Position numbers and translations under genes: made by a program. Of a stretch of 39,459 bases of DNA, positions 1 to 8,156 are shown piece by piece (position 1 is the stretch's first letter; every line of letters begins with the position of its first letter). The notes below the pieces were generated by a model. That model did no database searches and had not been told where the DNA came from. It saw only the letters and a program-made list of their open reading frames with translations. This DNA is from Fimimonas sp963619835. GTDB taxonomy: Bacteria; Bacillota; Clostridia; Christensenellales; CAG-314. The DNA lies in the NCBI GenBank assembly GCA_963619835.1, contig CAVEYD010000010.1:1-39459 (forward strand), read 5' to 3'.

Positions 1-10
1 GCAAGTCTGT

Positions 11-16
11 TATGAT
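11..16 (+). promoter_or_regulatory. Probable -10 box of the first gene
   Basis: TATGAT matches the sigma-A -10 consensus at five of six positions. It lies 39 bases before the preferred start codon at 55. The -35 would fall before the window, so the promoter cannot be completed. Transcription would start near base 23, just before the palindrome at 28-44. Confidence 0.5.
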
Positions 17-27
17 ACAATTTTTTT

Positions 28-44
28 AAGAAAACGGTTTTCTT
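28..44. promoter_or_regulatory. LacI-type operator, perfect 17-bp palindrome
   Basis: AAGAAAACGGTTTTCTT has two perfect 8-base arms around a central G. It sits directly downstream of the -10 box, between it and the start codon, where a bound repressor would block initiation or early elongation. LacI-family regulators typically bind short palindromes of this size with a CG-containing centre. A LacI-family gene lies at 1572-2555, and two closely related sites occur in front of the gene at 3003. That the neighbouring regulator binds here is inference. Confidence 0.65.
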
Positions 45-54
45 GGAGTTTTTT

Positions 55-1530
55 ATGACGTATGTGTTAGATTTCTCAGTGATGAGCGATGAAGAAAAAG
101 CGGTTGCTGTTTGTTTGCAAGGAATTGTCAACCGAGAGGAAAATAGAATAATAATAGATGTCGACAACTATATGTCGTATGTCGGCGACACGGAAAGGCA
201 AAAGATAGATGTCTATGAAGCAACAAAAAAATTTATCGACTTGTTGGACGGAATTTCCGTGTACAAATTGGATTGTCACGATGTCGGCATAAACATGGCT
301 GCAACTTATGCGGCAGTCAACAATGTGTTGGGCGTGCCTGACGTTATTGCCGGTAGATTTGTAGCAATGGGATTGAAAATAAAAATAGATTTGCGTTTAA
401 TCACAGGTACAAGTGCTTCGCGACAGAAAATAGTTTTTGACATGTGTTACGACAAATTAAAAAAAGACGGATTGGTGCATCAAGTTGTCAACGGAGATAA
501 TTTTCATATTCGTTTACGCGACTTAAGTATTTGTAACGGATGGGCATGTGTGTACACCGGTGAAGGTGTCGAGGACAGAGCTTTTCGCAAGTACGTTTTG
601 TCCAAGCTTAACTCCAACATACCCGTATATGGTTGGAACGACGATGAAATATCTTTCATCAAGGATATTTCCGAGTACGGAGATTACGCTTTACCTACAG
701 ACTGGTCGCTTAACCATAGTTATTTTGGAAAAAAGGATTGCAACCTTTCGCAAAAAATACATGGCGATTTGTCCAAAGTTGCACCACAAAAGCATTATGT
801 TGCTTTGGTTGTGTCCGACGGAGACAATATTCAATGGTTGGAAAGAGATTTTGCCACTTCGAGCAGTTTCGGACAACGATTAAAAACACCCTGCAGTTAC
901 AAAATGAGTTGGACATTCTCCCCTTCGATGGCAGCTATTTGTCCAAACGGTGCTGAGTATATATACAGTCACGCCAAGGCAGATTACTTTGTTTCCGGAG
1001 TTTCCGGCATAGGTTACGCAAACTGCTTGTCTTATCCAAGGCAGCATCTCGATGAGTTTGCTCGACAAACTGCGATGGCAATGGAAAAGTCTGATTTGTC
1101 TGTGGTAACACTGCTTGACAATGTTGCCAACGCTAATGATGAAAGATTTGTCCAAGACAGGTTGCATTGCTTCACAAAATTTGATACAATACAAGGCGGA
1201 ATATGGGAACTCGATCCAGACAGATACGGTAGTGGCAAAGGTCGTGTTTGGTGGGTAGACGGAAAGCCGTTTGTTTCGGTACGTTTCACGTTGTGGTATC
1301 CTACTTGTAATATGGCGGATGTGACAAACGATTGGCTAGACAATATGGCTTCGCAAGTTAACGCAATGCCGATTGCACCTAACAATGAAAGCGGTTATTC
1401 TGTTGTAAACGTCCATCCGTGGACAATGAATCAAGCGAGTATAGACTATTTTGTTTCAAAATTGGATAAAAACAAAATAGAGCTAGTATATGCAGATGAA
1501 TTGATTCAACTTATGAAGAAAAATATTTAA
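55..1530 (+). CDS. GxGYxYP-family putative glycoside hydrolase, cytoplasmic form
   Basis: Protein of 491 residues in the GxGYxYP family (Pfam GxGYxYP_C and N-terminal partner domains), a putative glycosidase family without a firmly known substrate. Landmarks shared with the two paralogues in this window are SDGDN (about residues 254-258), the family motif as SGIGYANCLSYP (from about 317), a KPFVSVR segment and a VNVHPW segment near the C-terminus. There is no signal peptide or lipobox, unlike the paralogues at 9054 and 12281, so it is probably cytoplasmic. I chose ATG at 55 because GGAG lies six bases upstream; an in-frame TTG at 43 falls inside the operator and has no ribosome binding site. 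It is followed after 41 bases by the LacI-family gene and is probably cotranscribed with it. Family assignment is good; the reaction is not known. Confidence 0.85.
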   Translation: MTYVLDFSVMSDEEKAVAVCLQGIVNREENRIIIDVDNYMSYVGDTERQKIDVYEATKKFIDLLDGISVYKLDCHDVGINMAATYAAVNNVLGVPDVIAGRFVAMGLKIKIDLRLITGTSASRQKIVFDMCYDKLKKDGLVHQVVNGDNFHIRLRDLSICNGWACVYTGEGVEDRAFRKYVLSKLNSNIPVYGWNDDEISFIKDISEYGDYALPTDWSLNHSYFGKKDCNLSQKIHGDLSKVAPQKHYVALVVSDGDNIQWLERDFATSSSFGQRLKTPCSYKMSWTFSPSMAAICPNGAEYIYSHAKADYFVSGVSGIGYANCLSYPRQHLDEFARQTAMAMEKSDLSVVTLLDNVANANDERFVQDRLHCFTKFDTIQGGIWELDPDRYGSGKGRVWWVDGKPFVSVRFTLWYPTCNMADVTNDWLDNMASQVNAMPIAPNNESGYSVVNVHPWTMNQASIDYFVSKLDKNKIELVYADELIQLMKKNI

Positions 1531-1571
1531 AAAATATAATAATTACACATTATAAAAAAGGGGAACAAAAT

Positions 1572-2555
1572 TTGGTAAAAATTACAGACGTTGCATTAAG
1601 AGCCGGTGTAGCAAAATCAACGGTATCAAACGTGCTTACGGGACGCAAATTTGTTAGTGAAGAACTTAAACAAAAAGTACTTGCCGCTTGTGAGGAATTG
1701 GATTTTCAACCTAACTTTTGTGCATCCGGATTATCAAGCGGACACACAAATATTATTGCCTTGTTGCTTGAAAACACTAAGGATATCGAAACTTATCCGT
1801 TTTACAAAGAGTTGATGATGAGTTGCCTTACCGAAGCATCCGAGCAAGGGTATTCCTTACTTGTATACTACGACAGCGACAAAAAAAAGTTGTTGCAAAC
1901 CTTGCGTCAGGGAAGAGCACCAATTGATGGAGCCGTTCTTCTAACACCAAACGTAGACGACGAGCGTCTTGCCGAAATGGAAAGTAATCGTACCGCTTGT
2001 GTTGTAATTGGTCGGCCTTCTCACGAGAATATCGGTTGTGTGGACATTGACAACAAAGGTCTTGTCGTAAAAGTTGTAAAAGAACTGATTCGAAAGTACG
2101 GTAAAAACATATATTTACTCAACAGTCACAGCGACATGACTATTTCACAAGACCGTGACAGCGGTTTTTGTCAGGTTTGTGCCGATAACGGGATTGACGC
2201 TTGCGGAAGGTTATTCCACAACGAAAGATGTTCCGATGATGAAGGTTTTGCAATTGCAACAAAACTTGCCCAAAATGGTGCTGTATTTATCACCGCAAAC
2301 GAAGGCTTGGCCAAGGGGGTATATTCGGCAGTAGAGCAAAAAGGACTTGTTGTCGGTAAAGATGTCGGGGTGTTTGCACTCGGACGCAGTATCGAGCATG
2401 GACACTTTTTCCCAAAACTTAGCTATGCACGCCAAAGTTACGAGGAACTCGGCAAGATAGCAGTTAGACTTTTAATAAATGAAATTCTTACGGGTGAAAA
2501 GTCGTCGAAGCTTGTTGAAAGCGAAGTTGTCTTTAGAGACTCAACTCAGCGTTAA
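1572..2555 (+). CDS. LacI-family transcriptional repressor
   Basis: A 327-residue DNA-binding regulator of normal length for the LacI/GalR family. The N-terminus (residues 1-55) is a classic LacI helix-turn-helix and hinge: VKITDVALRAGVAKSTVSNV, then the hinge-helix region near QPNFCASGL. Residues 60-325 form a periplasmic-binding-protein-like effector domain, which in this family senses a sugar or sugar derivative. The start is TTG at 1572, set by an AAGGGGA ribosome binding site about eight bases upstream. It follows the GxGYxYP gene by 41 bases and precedes the large regulatory region at 2556-3002. Operator-like palindromes centred on ACGGT at 28-44 and 2780-2863 are its likely targets, implying autoregulation together with control of the downstream importer cluster. 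The effector is unknown; a uronate or pectic oligosaccharide is a guess from context. Confidence 0.93.
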   Translation: MVKITDVALRAGVAKSTVSNVLTGRKFVSEELKQKVLAACEELDFQPNFCASGLSSGHTNIIALLLENTKDIETYPFYKELMMSCLTEASEQGYSLLVYYDSDKKKLLQTLRQGRAPIDGAVLLTPNVDDERLAEMESNRTACVVIGRPSHENIGCVDIDNKGLVVKVVKELIRKYGKNIYLLNSHSDMTISQDRDSGFCQVCADNGIDACGRLFHNERCSDDEGFAIATKLAQNGAVFITANEGLAKGVYSAVEQKGLVVGKDVGVFALGRSIEHGHFFPKLSYARQSYEELGKIAVRLLINEILTGEKSSKLVESEVVFRDSTQR

Positions 2556-2748
2556 CATACGTAATGCTAAAAGTCATCGTACAATTGGTCTATCCAACAT
2601 AAATCAAAAGGTGTACACAAGAGTATTTCATTTAAAAAGGGTTCATTCTTATAAAGCGTTACTTGTTAACATGCAACAAAAAAGTTATATTGTGGCGAAG
2701 TTTTGATAGTTTAAAGTCAAAAAAACAAATTTTTTTTAAAATTGGGTA

Positions 2749-2777
2749 TTGACAACGGCATTTTCGCATGGTAAAAT
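2749..2777 (+). promoter_or_regulatory. Sigma-A promoter of the surface-lipoprotein/importer operon
   Basis: TTGACA (2749-2754), a perfect -35, is separated by exactly 17 bases from TAAAAT (2772-2777). The predicted start near 2784 falls inside the operator-like sequence at 2780-2797. It would drive 3003 onwards. Confidence 0.8.
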
Positions 2778-2779
2778 AA

Positions 2780-2797
2780 AGAAAAACGGTTTTTTCT
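2780..2797. promoter_or_regulatory. LacI-type operator overlapping the transcription start
   Basis: AGAAAAACGGTTTTTTCT contains a perfect 13-bp palindrome, AAAAACGGTTTTT (2782-2794, central G at 2788), and closely resembles the site at 28-44. It begins three bases after the -10, a standard position for repression. Confidence 0.6.
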
Positions 2798-2847
2798 GAG
2801 AAAGAAATTCTTCTTACAAAGGGGAAAGCCGTTTATTAAGAAAAATT

Positions 2848-2863
2848 AGAAAATCGGTTTTTT
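2848..2863. promoter_or_regulatory. Second operator-like site in the leader
   Basis: AGAAAATCGGTTTTTT matches 2780-2795 at 15 of 16 bases and starts 68 bases further downstream, about 65 bases into the transcript. A pair of sites in this arrangement could serve cooperative binding or looping by a dimeric or tetrameric LacI-family protein. It is less symmetric than the other two, so confidence is lower. Confidence 0.45.
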
Positions 2864-2903
2864 GCGAAAACTCGTGTTGTTGATTTAATGCTTGCACAAA
2901 CTA

Positions 2904-2983
2904 CACACATGGTGCTGTGTGATAAATAAATTGAATTTTTGGCACTTTGTGCCTAATATAAGATGCAACACAAAAATGCATCT
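2904..2983 (+). other. Leader hairpins upstream of the 3003 lipoprotein gene
   Basis: Three short perfect inverted repeats lie in the leader: CACACA/TGTGTG (2904-2909 with 2916-2921), GGCAC-TTT-GTGCC (2941-2953), and AGATGCA/TGCATCT (2961-2967 with 2977-2983). The last ends about eight bases before the ribosome binding site. They may stabilise the message or affect translation. No T-tract follows any of them, so they are not simple terminators. Confidence 0.35.
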
Positions 2984-3002
2984 CAAATAAAAGGAGGAAA
3001 CA

Positions 3003-5732
3003 ATGAAAAAACAAATTTTAGTCATTATGTTGGCTCTTGTTTGTTGTTTGGCAGTGGCTTTGTGCGCTTGTACACCACAAGATACACAACACGTATGCCA
3101 AGACAAATGCTCGACATGTGGAAAATGCACATCGGACTGTACTGATCCCGTATGTAGCGACAAATGCCCGGGACACGAAGCTCCCGCGCATGTATGCGAA
3201 GACGTTTGTCCTGAGTGCAACAAGTGCACATCGGACTGTACCGATCCCGTATGTCAAGAAAAGTGCAAGGGACACATCAAGGTAACCAAAGTCAACGTAA
3301 ATACTGACGACGAAAACGACGGAACCATTTCAAGTCCTCGTTCAATAACGATTGCTCAAGGCAACAGTGCAGAAATTACCTACAATGTTCAACCTCGTGA
3401 TGCCGAGAAAAAGACATTACAATGGACAGTAGGAACTATCACTGACGGTGCTTTTGTAAAAGCAGATTCCGACAAAATTTCTGTAGTAGACAGTGGTTCA
3501 AAAATAACCATAAGTGTAGCTGCCGATGCAACAACCATGGTTATCGAAGGTAAAACTACCGATGGAAGCAACATTGTAGTTTATATTACCGTTGATGTAA
3601 CAATTTACAATCCGGTTACTGCAATTACTGTTGCTAATCTTAAACCCGTAGAAAATGACGATTACGACTACGAACTTGTAACGCTTGAAGACACAAACTG
3701 GGATATGACCGACGGTATATCTCCTCGCGGACAAGATATCTTGGATGGTAAAGCTTATGGCGGATTGCAAATTCCTCGCAACCTTACCTACTATGCAAAC
3801 GTTCGTAACATTGGATTAAGTGTTGCTCCGGATGATGCGACCGACAAGGATGTAAAATTCACCTATTCAAAAGAAGGTATTGTCTCAATTGACTCCGCAG
3901 GAAACATCAGCGTACTTGCTGCTGGCGAAACAATCGTAACAATAAGCTCTGTAAGCGAAGAAAATGTTGTTGCAAAAATTAAAGTTACTGTAAAAGAATC
4001 TCTTTATCGTGGTATCGAAAAGTCCGTATACGCCGCTGCTGCAGATGCTGCAAACGTTGCCGGTGGTTGGAACTTGGATGATGCTCACGGAACAGAAAAA
4101 CAATTCAGTCGTTACGACGATTGGCATTTGGTAATGGTACACAGCAACTATACACGTAAAACGGAAGGTGTAGATGCAAATCAAAAGATTTTCTACATGG
4201 GAGAATCTACACGTCCGTATGGTATTTGTATTGAAAACAATGTAACAAAAGAAAGCGGTGCAGATCTTACTCTTTCCGCAGGTATGATGTGGGCAAAGCT
4301 TACCGTTCCCCAAAGTGCTATTACGTTTAATGTTAAACTTAGCAACAATGGTAGCCAACCCAATGGTCAATATCGCGTTGTGTTTGTTGACGAAACCGGC
4401 AATGTAACCGCGCTTAGCGATTGGCAAGGATTCTCAAAATTAAATGACGAATCTACTCAAAAGTTTGTTGTTCCCGATGCAATAAAAGGCGTAAAGGGTG
4501 CAATGGTAATTGAACACCGTCTTGCTAAAAACGATGTCAATGCAGAATTTGGCATAAAGAATATCAACTTTGAAGGACAAGTTGACGTATCAAGCGTTGT
4601 GTTTGAAAACAACAGCGCATCTTACAAACAAGGCGAACGTACATTTAAGATTAGCGCAAAAGTTAAACCCGACAATGCAACTAACGACAAAGTTACATAT
4701 GCTATGGCAGAAGGTAGTGCTGCAGGCGTGTCCGTTGATACCAACGGTAACGTTACAGTAACGGCAGAAGCTTTAGGCGAGTATACAATTGTTGCTTCGG
4801 CAGTGGCAGATGCAACCAAGACTGCAAACTTTACACTCACAATCACTGCAGACGAAATCGAAGTTAACGAGTGGAACGGAAAAACTGCAATCACCTCAGG
4901 CGTATCGGATGTTAAGTGGACATTTATAAATGATGGTCATGATGACGGTGTTGGCGAAGGCGCAGACTTGTCAATCAGAAACGGTGTTTCTTATGCTGCA
5001 CTTCAACTTGAAAACAGAAAAGTAAAGAGCTCTTCGTTTATTCTTACATTTGGTGCACGTGTGTTTAAAAGAGACGGTGAAACTTATCCCAAGTTTGTCG
5101 TTAAGGTAATCGAAGGTGAAAACGAAACTTTGATAAGAGGTATCGGACAAACCGAAGACTACTTCTATGTAGAGAGCGAAGCAACATTGTACTGCAGTTA
5201 TGATTTGTCTGCATACATCGGAAAGACGGTTAATATTCAAATCGGTATCACCGAAGGAACACACGCCGTTGTACAAGTTATCAAGTTTACAGGCAATGAA
5301 ACAGCTGTTACCGAATGGAAAAACAAAACTGCAATCCTTGACACCGAATCTGATGCTTGGACTATTAACGGAAGCGCGGACACAGGAGTCGGTGAAGGTG
5401 CTGACATTAAGGAAACAGATAGCTACTTGTCAAATAGCTTTGTAATCGGTGCAAACTATAACGCATCCTTTACATACAAAGCTCGCGTATTCCATCGTGA
5501 TAACGAAACATACCCCGACATTAAAGTTGTAGTTGTTGTTGACGGAGTAGAAACAATTGTTAAGGCTAACGGCCAATCCGAAGATACAGTACATGTTGAC
5601 ACGGATGCCGAACAAACATTTACTTACGATTTGTCTGCTTTTGCGGGTAAAAACGTAGAAATTCGTATCCAACTTGCTAACAATGCAACTCACTGCGTAA
5701 TTACCAGTATTTCAATGGGCGCTGTTGCATAA
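3003..5732 (+). CDS. Large surface lipoprotein with Cys-rich repeats and Ig-like/beta-sandwich modules
   Basis: A 909-residue predicted lipoprotein. The signal peptide ends in a lipobox, ALCAC, with the lipidated Cys at 23. Residues 30-91 hold two tandem Cys-rich repeats. Then come bacterial Ig-like (Big_2-type) regions at about 95-200, 265-330 and 540-615. A region at about 335-530 may be carbohydrate binding. Two homologous C-terminal modules (about 619-765 and 767-909) share WxxKTAI, GVGEGAD, RVFxRDxETYP and YDLSAxxGKxVxI. No catalytic domain is recognised, so a role in glycan binding at the cell surface is inferred. AAAGGAGG six bases before the ATG fixes the start. It is the first gene of the unit driven by the promoter at 2749 and lies before a sugar-binding protein gene, with a hairpin between them. 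Confidence 0.85.
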   Translation: MKKQILVIMLALVCCLAVALCACTPQDTQHVCQDKCSTCGKCTSDCTDPVCSDKCPGHEAPAHVCEDVCPECNKCTSDCTDPVCQEKCKGHIKVTKVNVNTDDENDGTISSPRSITIAQGNSAEITYNVQPRDAEKKTLQWTVGTITDGAFVKADSDKISVVDSGSKITISVAADATTMVIEGKTTDGSNIVVYITVDVTIYNPVTAITVANLKPVENDDYDYELVTLEDTNWDMTDGISPRGQDILDGKAYGGLQIPRNLTYYANVRNIGLSVAPDDATDKDVKFTYSKEGIVSIDSAGNISVLAAGETIVTISSVSEENVVAKIKVTVKESLYRGIEKSVYAAAADAANVAGGWNLDDAHGTEKQFSRYDDWHLVMVHSNYTRKTEGVDANQKIFYMGESTRPYGICIENNVTKESGADLTLSAGMMWAKLTVPQSAITFNVKLSNNGSQPNGQYRVVFVDETGNVTALSDWQGFSKLNDESTQKFVVPDAIKGVKGAMVIEHRLAKNDVNAEFGIKNINFEGQVDVSSVVFENNSASYKQGERTFKISAKVKPDNATNDKVTYAMAEGSAAGVSVDTNGNVTVTAEALGEYTIVASAVADATKTANFTLTITADEIEVNEWNGKTAITSGVSDVKWTFINDGHDDGVGEGADLSIRNGVSYAALQLENRKVKSSSFILTFGARVFKRDGETYPKFVVKVIEGENETLIRGIGQTEDYFYVESEATLYCSYDLSAYIGKTVNIQIGITEGTHAVVQVIKFTGNETAVTEWKNKTAILDTESDAWTINGSADTGVGEGADIKETDSYLSNSFVIGANYNASFTYKARVFHRDNETYPDIKVVVVVDGVETIVKANGQSEDTVHVDTDAEQTFTYDLSAFAGKNVEIRIQLANNATHCVITSISMGAVA
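3090..3275 (+). repeat. Two tandem 33-residue Cys-rich repeats
   Basis: Two units of 29 residues (3090-3176 and 3189-3275, period 99 bases) follow the pattern HVCxDxCxxCxKCTSDCTDPV, then CxxKCxGH. Each has seven Cys and two bounding His in identical positions. About 30 bases in the middle of each unit are almost identical at the DNA level (one difference), pointing to recent duplication or strong constraint. The pattern resembles Cys repeats found just after the lipobox in other Clostridia surface proteins; its function is unknown. Confidence 0.85.
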
Positions 5733-5749
5733 GTAATTTAAAAATCATC

Positions 5750-5785
5750 TTTACGGCTGTCGAACAGCGGTTTGACAGCCGTAAA
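5750..5785 (+). other. Intercistronic hairpin
   Basis: TTTACGGCTGTC (5750-5761) and GACAGCCGTAAA (5774-5785) form a perfect 12-bp stem with a 12-base loop. No T-run follows, so this looks like a partial attenuator or a 3'-end stabiliser between the lipoprotein gene and the downstream binding protein, rather than a full terminator. Confidence 0.6.
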
Positions 5786-5902
5786 TGATACTTAAAGATT
5801 CAAATGTGTTTCGTGTCGTTGTTTACAAGCTACATACGACTCGAATTTGTTCTGTATTGTTTCTTTGACAAATGCGGAAGTTTTATTGGAGGATGTTTGA
5901 TT

Positions 5903-7228
5903 ATGAAAAAGACTATTTCTGTTATTCTTGCACTTGTGTTACTGTTAGGACTACTATCTGCTTTTGTTGCATGTGATAATGGAGAAAGCGGCGGGGAAGA
6001 AAAGCTGACGGGTACCGTAAAAATATGGTGGCCGGGCGGATCTCCTACTACAGAAGCCGCAATAAATAAAGCTAAGGAACAGTATGAAGCACAACATGAG
6101 GGCGTTACAATTGATATTCGCACTCAAAGTACGGCAGATTTTTACACAAGTTATACACTTGCTCTTATGGGACAGGACTTTCCCGACGCTGCATACGTAG
6201 ATCACGTTTTTGTACAACGTCTTGCTTTTGACGGACTTATTGCCAACCTTTCGGATTATGGTGTTGACGACGAGAAAGACAAGTTTCTTGAATCTCTTTG
6301 GGCTACAACACAATTTGAAGGAAGCACATACGCACTTCCTATGAGTGCAAATGTTCTTACATTGGCTTACAACAAAGCTTTGTTAACAAAAGTTTTGGGC
6401 CGTGAGTTTACCGATGCAGACTTACCCGTTGATTGGGATTCTTATATTGCTTTGGGTGAAAAAATAGATGCTTACAACAAAGCAAATAATCTTACGGGAA
6501 ACGATAAGTTGTATCTAACTACAGTTCCTGCCGGCACAAAAGCTCAAAGTATGGGTCCAATGTTCTTCATGGCATATTCGGCTCGTGAAGGCGGCTCTCT
6601 TATGAGCGATGATCTCAAATCTATGACTATGAACAGCGCTGAAAACAAACGCGCTGCAGAAAAAATAAAACAAATTGCCGATCTCGGTTATACACCATCC
6701 GATTTTAGTGAAAGCGGATTTGAAAACGGAAAAATTGCTTTCATCGAAATGGGACCTTGGAAATTAACTGACTACTCACGTATTTCGGCAGACAAAGAAG
6801 AATGTGACATCAAGTATGCGCAGATTTTTCCCTTCACAAAGGGTGGATCTTCTCAAGGTGCATTGGGGTTGTATTCTTTGGTAGTAACTAAAAAGAGTTC
6901 AAAAGCCGCTTTGGCAGCAGATTTTATTAAGTTTGTTGCCACAAGTGACGAAATTCAACTTGCACACAATACGGTTCAAAACCTCATGCCTGCAACAAAA
7001 GCAGCATTGAACAACGATTTTTACAAAACTGATGAATGGAAAGTGTTTGTAAGTCAACTTAATAATGTCGTTGCTCGCCCGGGCTCGGCTGCATGGCCTG
7101 CAATTGAAAACACTCTTGCTCAATATGTTACACAAATTGTAACCAAGGAAGCAAACGGAACATCAAGCTATCTGGATGCAATACAAATTCAGTTAGAAGA
7201 AGCATTAGAAGATTTGGAAGACGAATAA
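5903..7228 (+). CDS. ABC sugar transporter substrate-binding lipoprotein (first importer)
   Basis: A 441-residue family 1 extracellular solute-binding protein (SBP_bac_1 type), the normal size for CUT1 sugar importers. The signal peptide ends in AFVAC with the lipidated Cys at 24. The mature start, TGTVKIWWPGG, is typical of the first strand of these proteins, and the DAAYVD and MGPWKLTDYSR segments fit lobe and hinge regions. I place the start at ATG 5903, behind TTGGAGGATG; the frame is open upstream to 5804, but that extension would bury the signal peptide. The stop is followed one base later by the first permease start, so the three genes form a tight operon. It presumably captures an oligosaccharide released at the cell surface; the ligand is not readable from sequence. 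Confidence 0.93.
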   Translation: MKKTISVILALVLLLGLLSAFVACDNGESGGEEKLTGTVKIWWPGGSPTTEAAINKAKEQYEAQHEGVTIDIRTQSTADFYTSYTLALMGQDFPDAAYVDHVFVQRLAFDGLIANLSDYGVDDEKDKFLESLWATTQFEGSTYALPMSANVLTLAYNKALLTKVLGREFTDADLPVDWDSYIALGEKIDAYNKANNLTGNDKLYLTTVPAGTKAQSMGPMFFMAYSAREGGSLMSDDLKSMTMNSAENKRAAEKIKQIADLGYTPSDFSESGFENGKIAFIEMGPWKLTDYSRISADKEECDIKYAQIFPFTKGGSSQGALGLYSLVVTKKSSKAALAADFIKFVATSDEIQLAHNTVQNLMPATKAALNNDFYKTDEWKVFVSQLNNVVARPGSAAWPAIENTLAQYVTQIVTKEANGTSSYLDAIQIQLEEALEDLEDE

Positions 7229-7229
7229 G

Positions 7230-8156
7230 ATGATGGATTTATCCAAAAAAAACAAGCGTCAAATAAAGAAAGATGCCAAGGCTTACGCATTGTTGGGCTT
7301 TCCGCTTTCATGGTGGACTTTGTTTTTTGTTGTGGCTTTCGTATCGGCACTGTATTTTAGCTTTACGAACATATCATTAAAAAAATTGGCAACCGGTGGC
7401 GAAATAAAATTTACATTAGATAATTACAAACGTATTTTTTGCCCAAGTTTTAAGAAGTTTGACCAAACGTTTTGGGATAGTCTCGGTGTTACGATTATTT
7501 GGACTTTAGTTATGACTATCGGTAACAACGTGATGGGCCTTTTGTGCGCATTTTTAATCAATTCGCTAAAACGTGGTAAAAAACTTTTTTTGGCACTGCT
7601 TTTTTGGCCGAGTTTGGTAAGCGGAGTTGTTGGATCGGATGTAACAAAAATGGTTTTCGGCTCGGAAAACAACAGTCTCGCAAACAAAATAGTAATGTTT
7701 TTTGGCGGAGATCCGGTTCATTGGCTTACGGATGAGCAAATAGCATTATTTTCACTTATGGTAATACCGTTTTTCTTTGGTTTTTGTACCAAAATGCTTA
7801 TTTACTACTCATCGATAATTGCTATTCCCGATTCTTACAAGGAAGCGGCATCGCTTGATACATCGAGTAAATGGAAAATCTTTTTTAAGGTAACCATGCC
7901 CATGATGAAAAATGCTGTGATTCTAAACCTAATTTTGTCTATTATAGACGGATTTAAAGTTTTAGGTCCGATGCAACTTATTACTGCCGGAGGTTATGGC
8001 ACAGAGTCGCTTATGTTGTATATTTACGATACGGCATTTGAAGACGGAATGTTTGGTAGAAGCTGTGCCTATGCAATGGTGCTGTTTGTGATAATTATTC
8101 TGTTTACGTTGATACAACGTAAAATTTCCGGAGAGGAGGTGACTACTCTTGAGTAA
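7230..8156 (+). CDS. ABC sugar transporter permease, MalF/UgpA type
   Basis: A 308-residue inner-membrane permease with about six predicted membrane segments. The cytoplasmic EAA loop that contacts the ATPase reads EAASLDTSSKWKIFFKVTMP, where the usual DG after EAAxx is DT, a mild deviation. The start is ATG 7230 (ATG 7233 follows immediately), one base after the binding-protein stop, with a weak GGAAG as ribosome binding site, suggesting translational coupling. It overlaps the second permease by eight bases. No ATPase gene lies next to it; the one at 33110 is the only candidate in the window. Confidence 0.93.
   Translation: MMDLSKKNKRQIKKDAKAYALLGFPLSWWTLFFVVAFVSALYFSFTNISLKKLATGGEIKFTLDNYKRIFCPSFKKFDQTFWDSLGVTIIWTLVMTIGNNVMGLLCAFLINSLKRGKKLFLALLFWPSLVSGVVGSDVTKMVFGSENNSLANKIVMFFGGDPVHWLTDEQIALFSLMVIPFFFGFCTKMLIYYSSIIAIPDSYKEAASLDTSSKWKIFFKVTMPMMKNAVILNLILSIIDGFKVLGPMQLITAGGYGTESLMLYIYDTAFEDGMFGRSCAYAMVLFVIIILFTLIQRKISGEEVTTLE

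Larger units (their letters stand above)
2556..3002 (+). other. 447-nt intergenic regulatory region and 5' leader
   Basis: No credible gene is seen here. The first part (to about 2740) is AT-rich with no recognisable element. The second part holds a promoter, two operator-like sites and three small leader hairpins, listed separately, and it ends with an AAAGGAGG ribosome binding site in front of the ATG at 3003. The transcribed leader would be about 220 bases, which is long. I do not recognise a known riboswitch class in it. Confidence 0.6.

Noticed and set aside
1531..1571. Separate promoter for the LacI-family gene (TATAAT at 1535-1540)
   Set aside because: The -10 is perfect, but the nearest -35-like TTGATT is 28 bases upstream, far from the 17 expected, and the region is simply AT-rich; cotranscription with the gene at 55 is more likely.
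2479..2706. A 75-codon plus-strand frame overlapping the end of the LacI-family gene
   Set aside because: It mostly overlaps the real gene in another frame and has no ribosome binding site or familiar domain.
2881..3002. Possible riboswitch in the long leader of the 3003 gene
   Set aside because: There are three short hairpins but no conserved core of any riboswitch class I can recognise; kept only as leader hairpins.
3885..4427. Minus-strand open frame of 180 codons inside the 3003 lipoprotein gene
   Set aside because: Antisense shadow with no recognisable motif or start signal; the plus strand has a lipobox, Ig domains and a strong ribosome binding site.
5804..5902. Upstream in-frame extension of the first binding protein
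   Set aside because: It would put 33 residues before a textbook lipoprotein signal peptide, and GGAGG lies just before ATG 5903.
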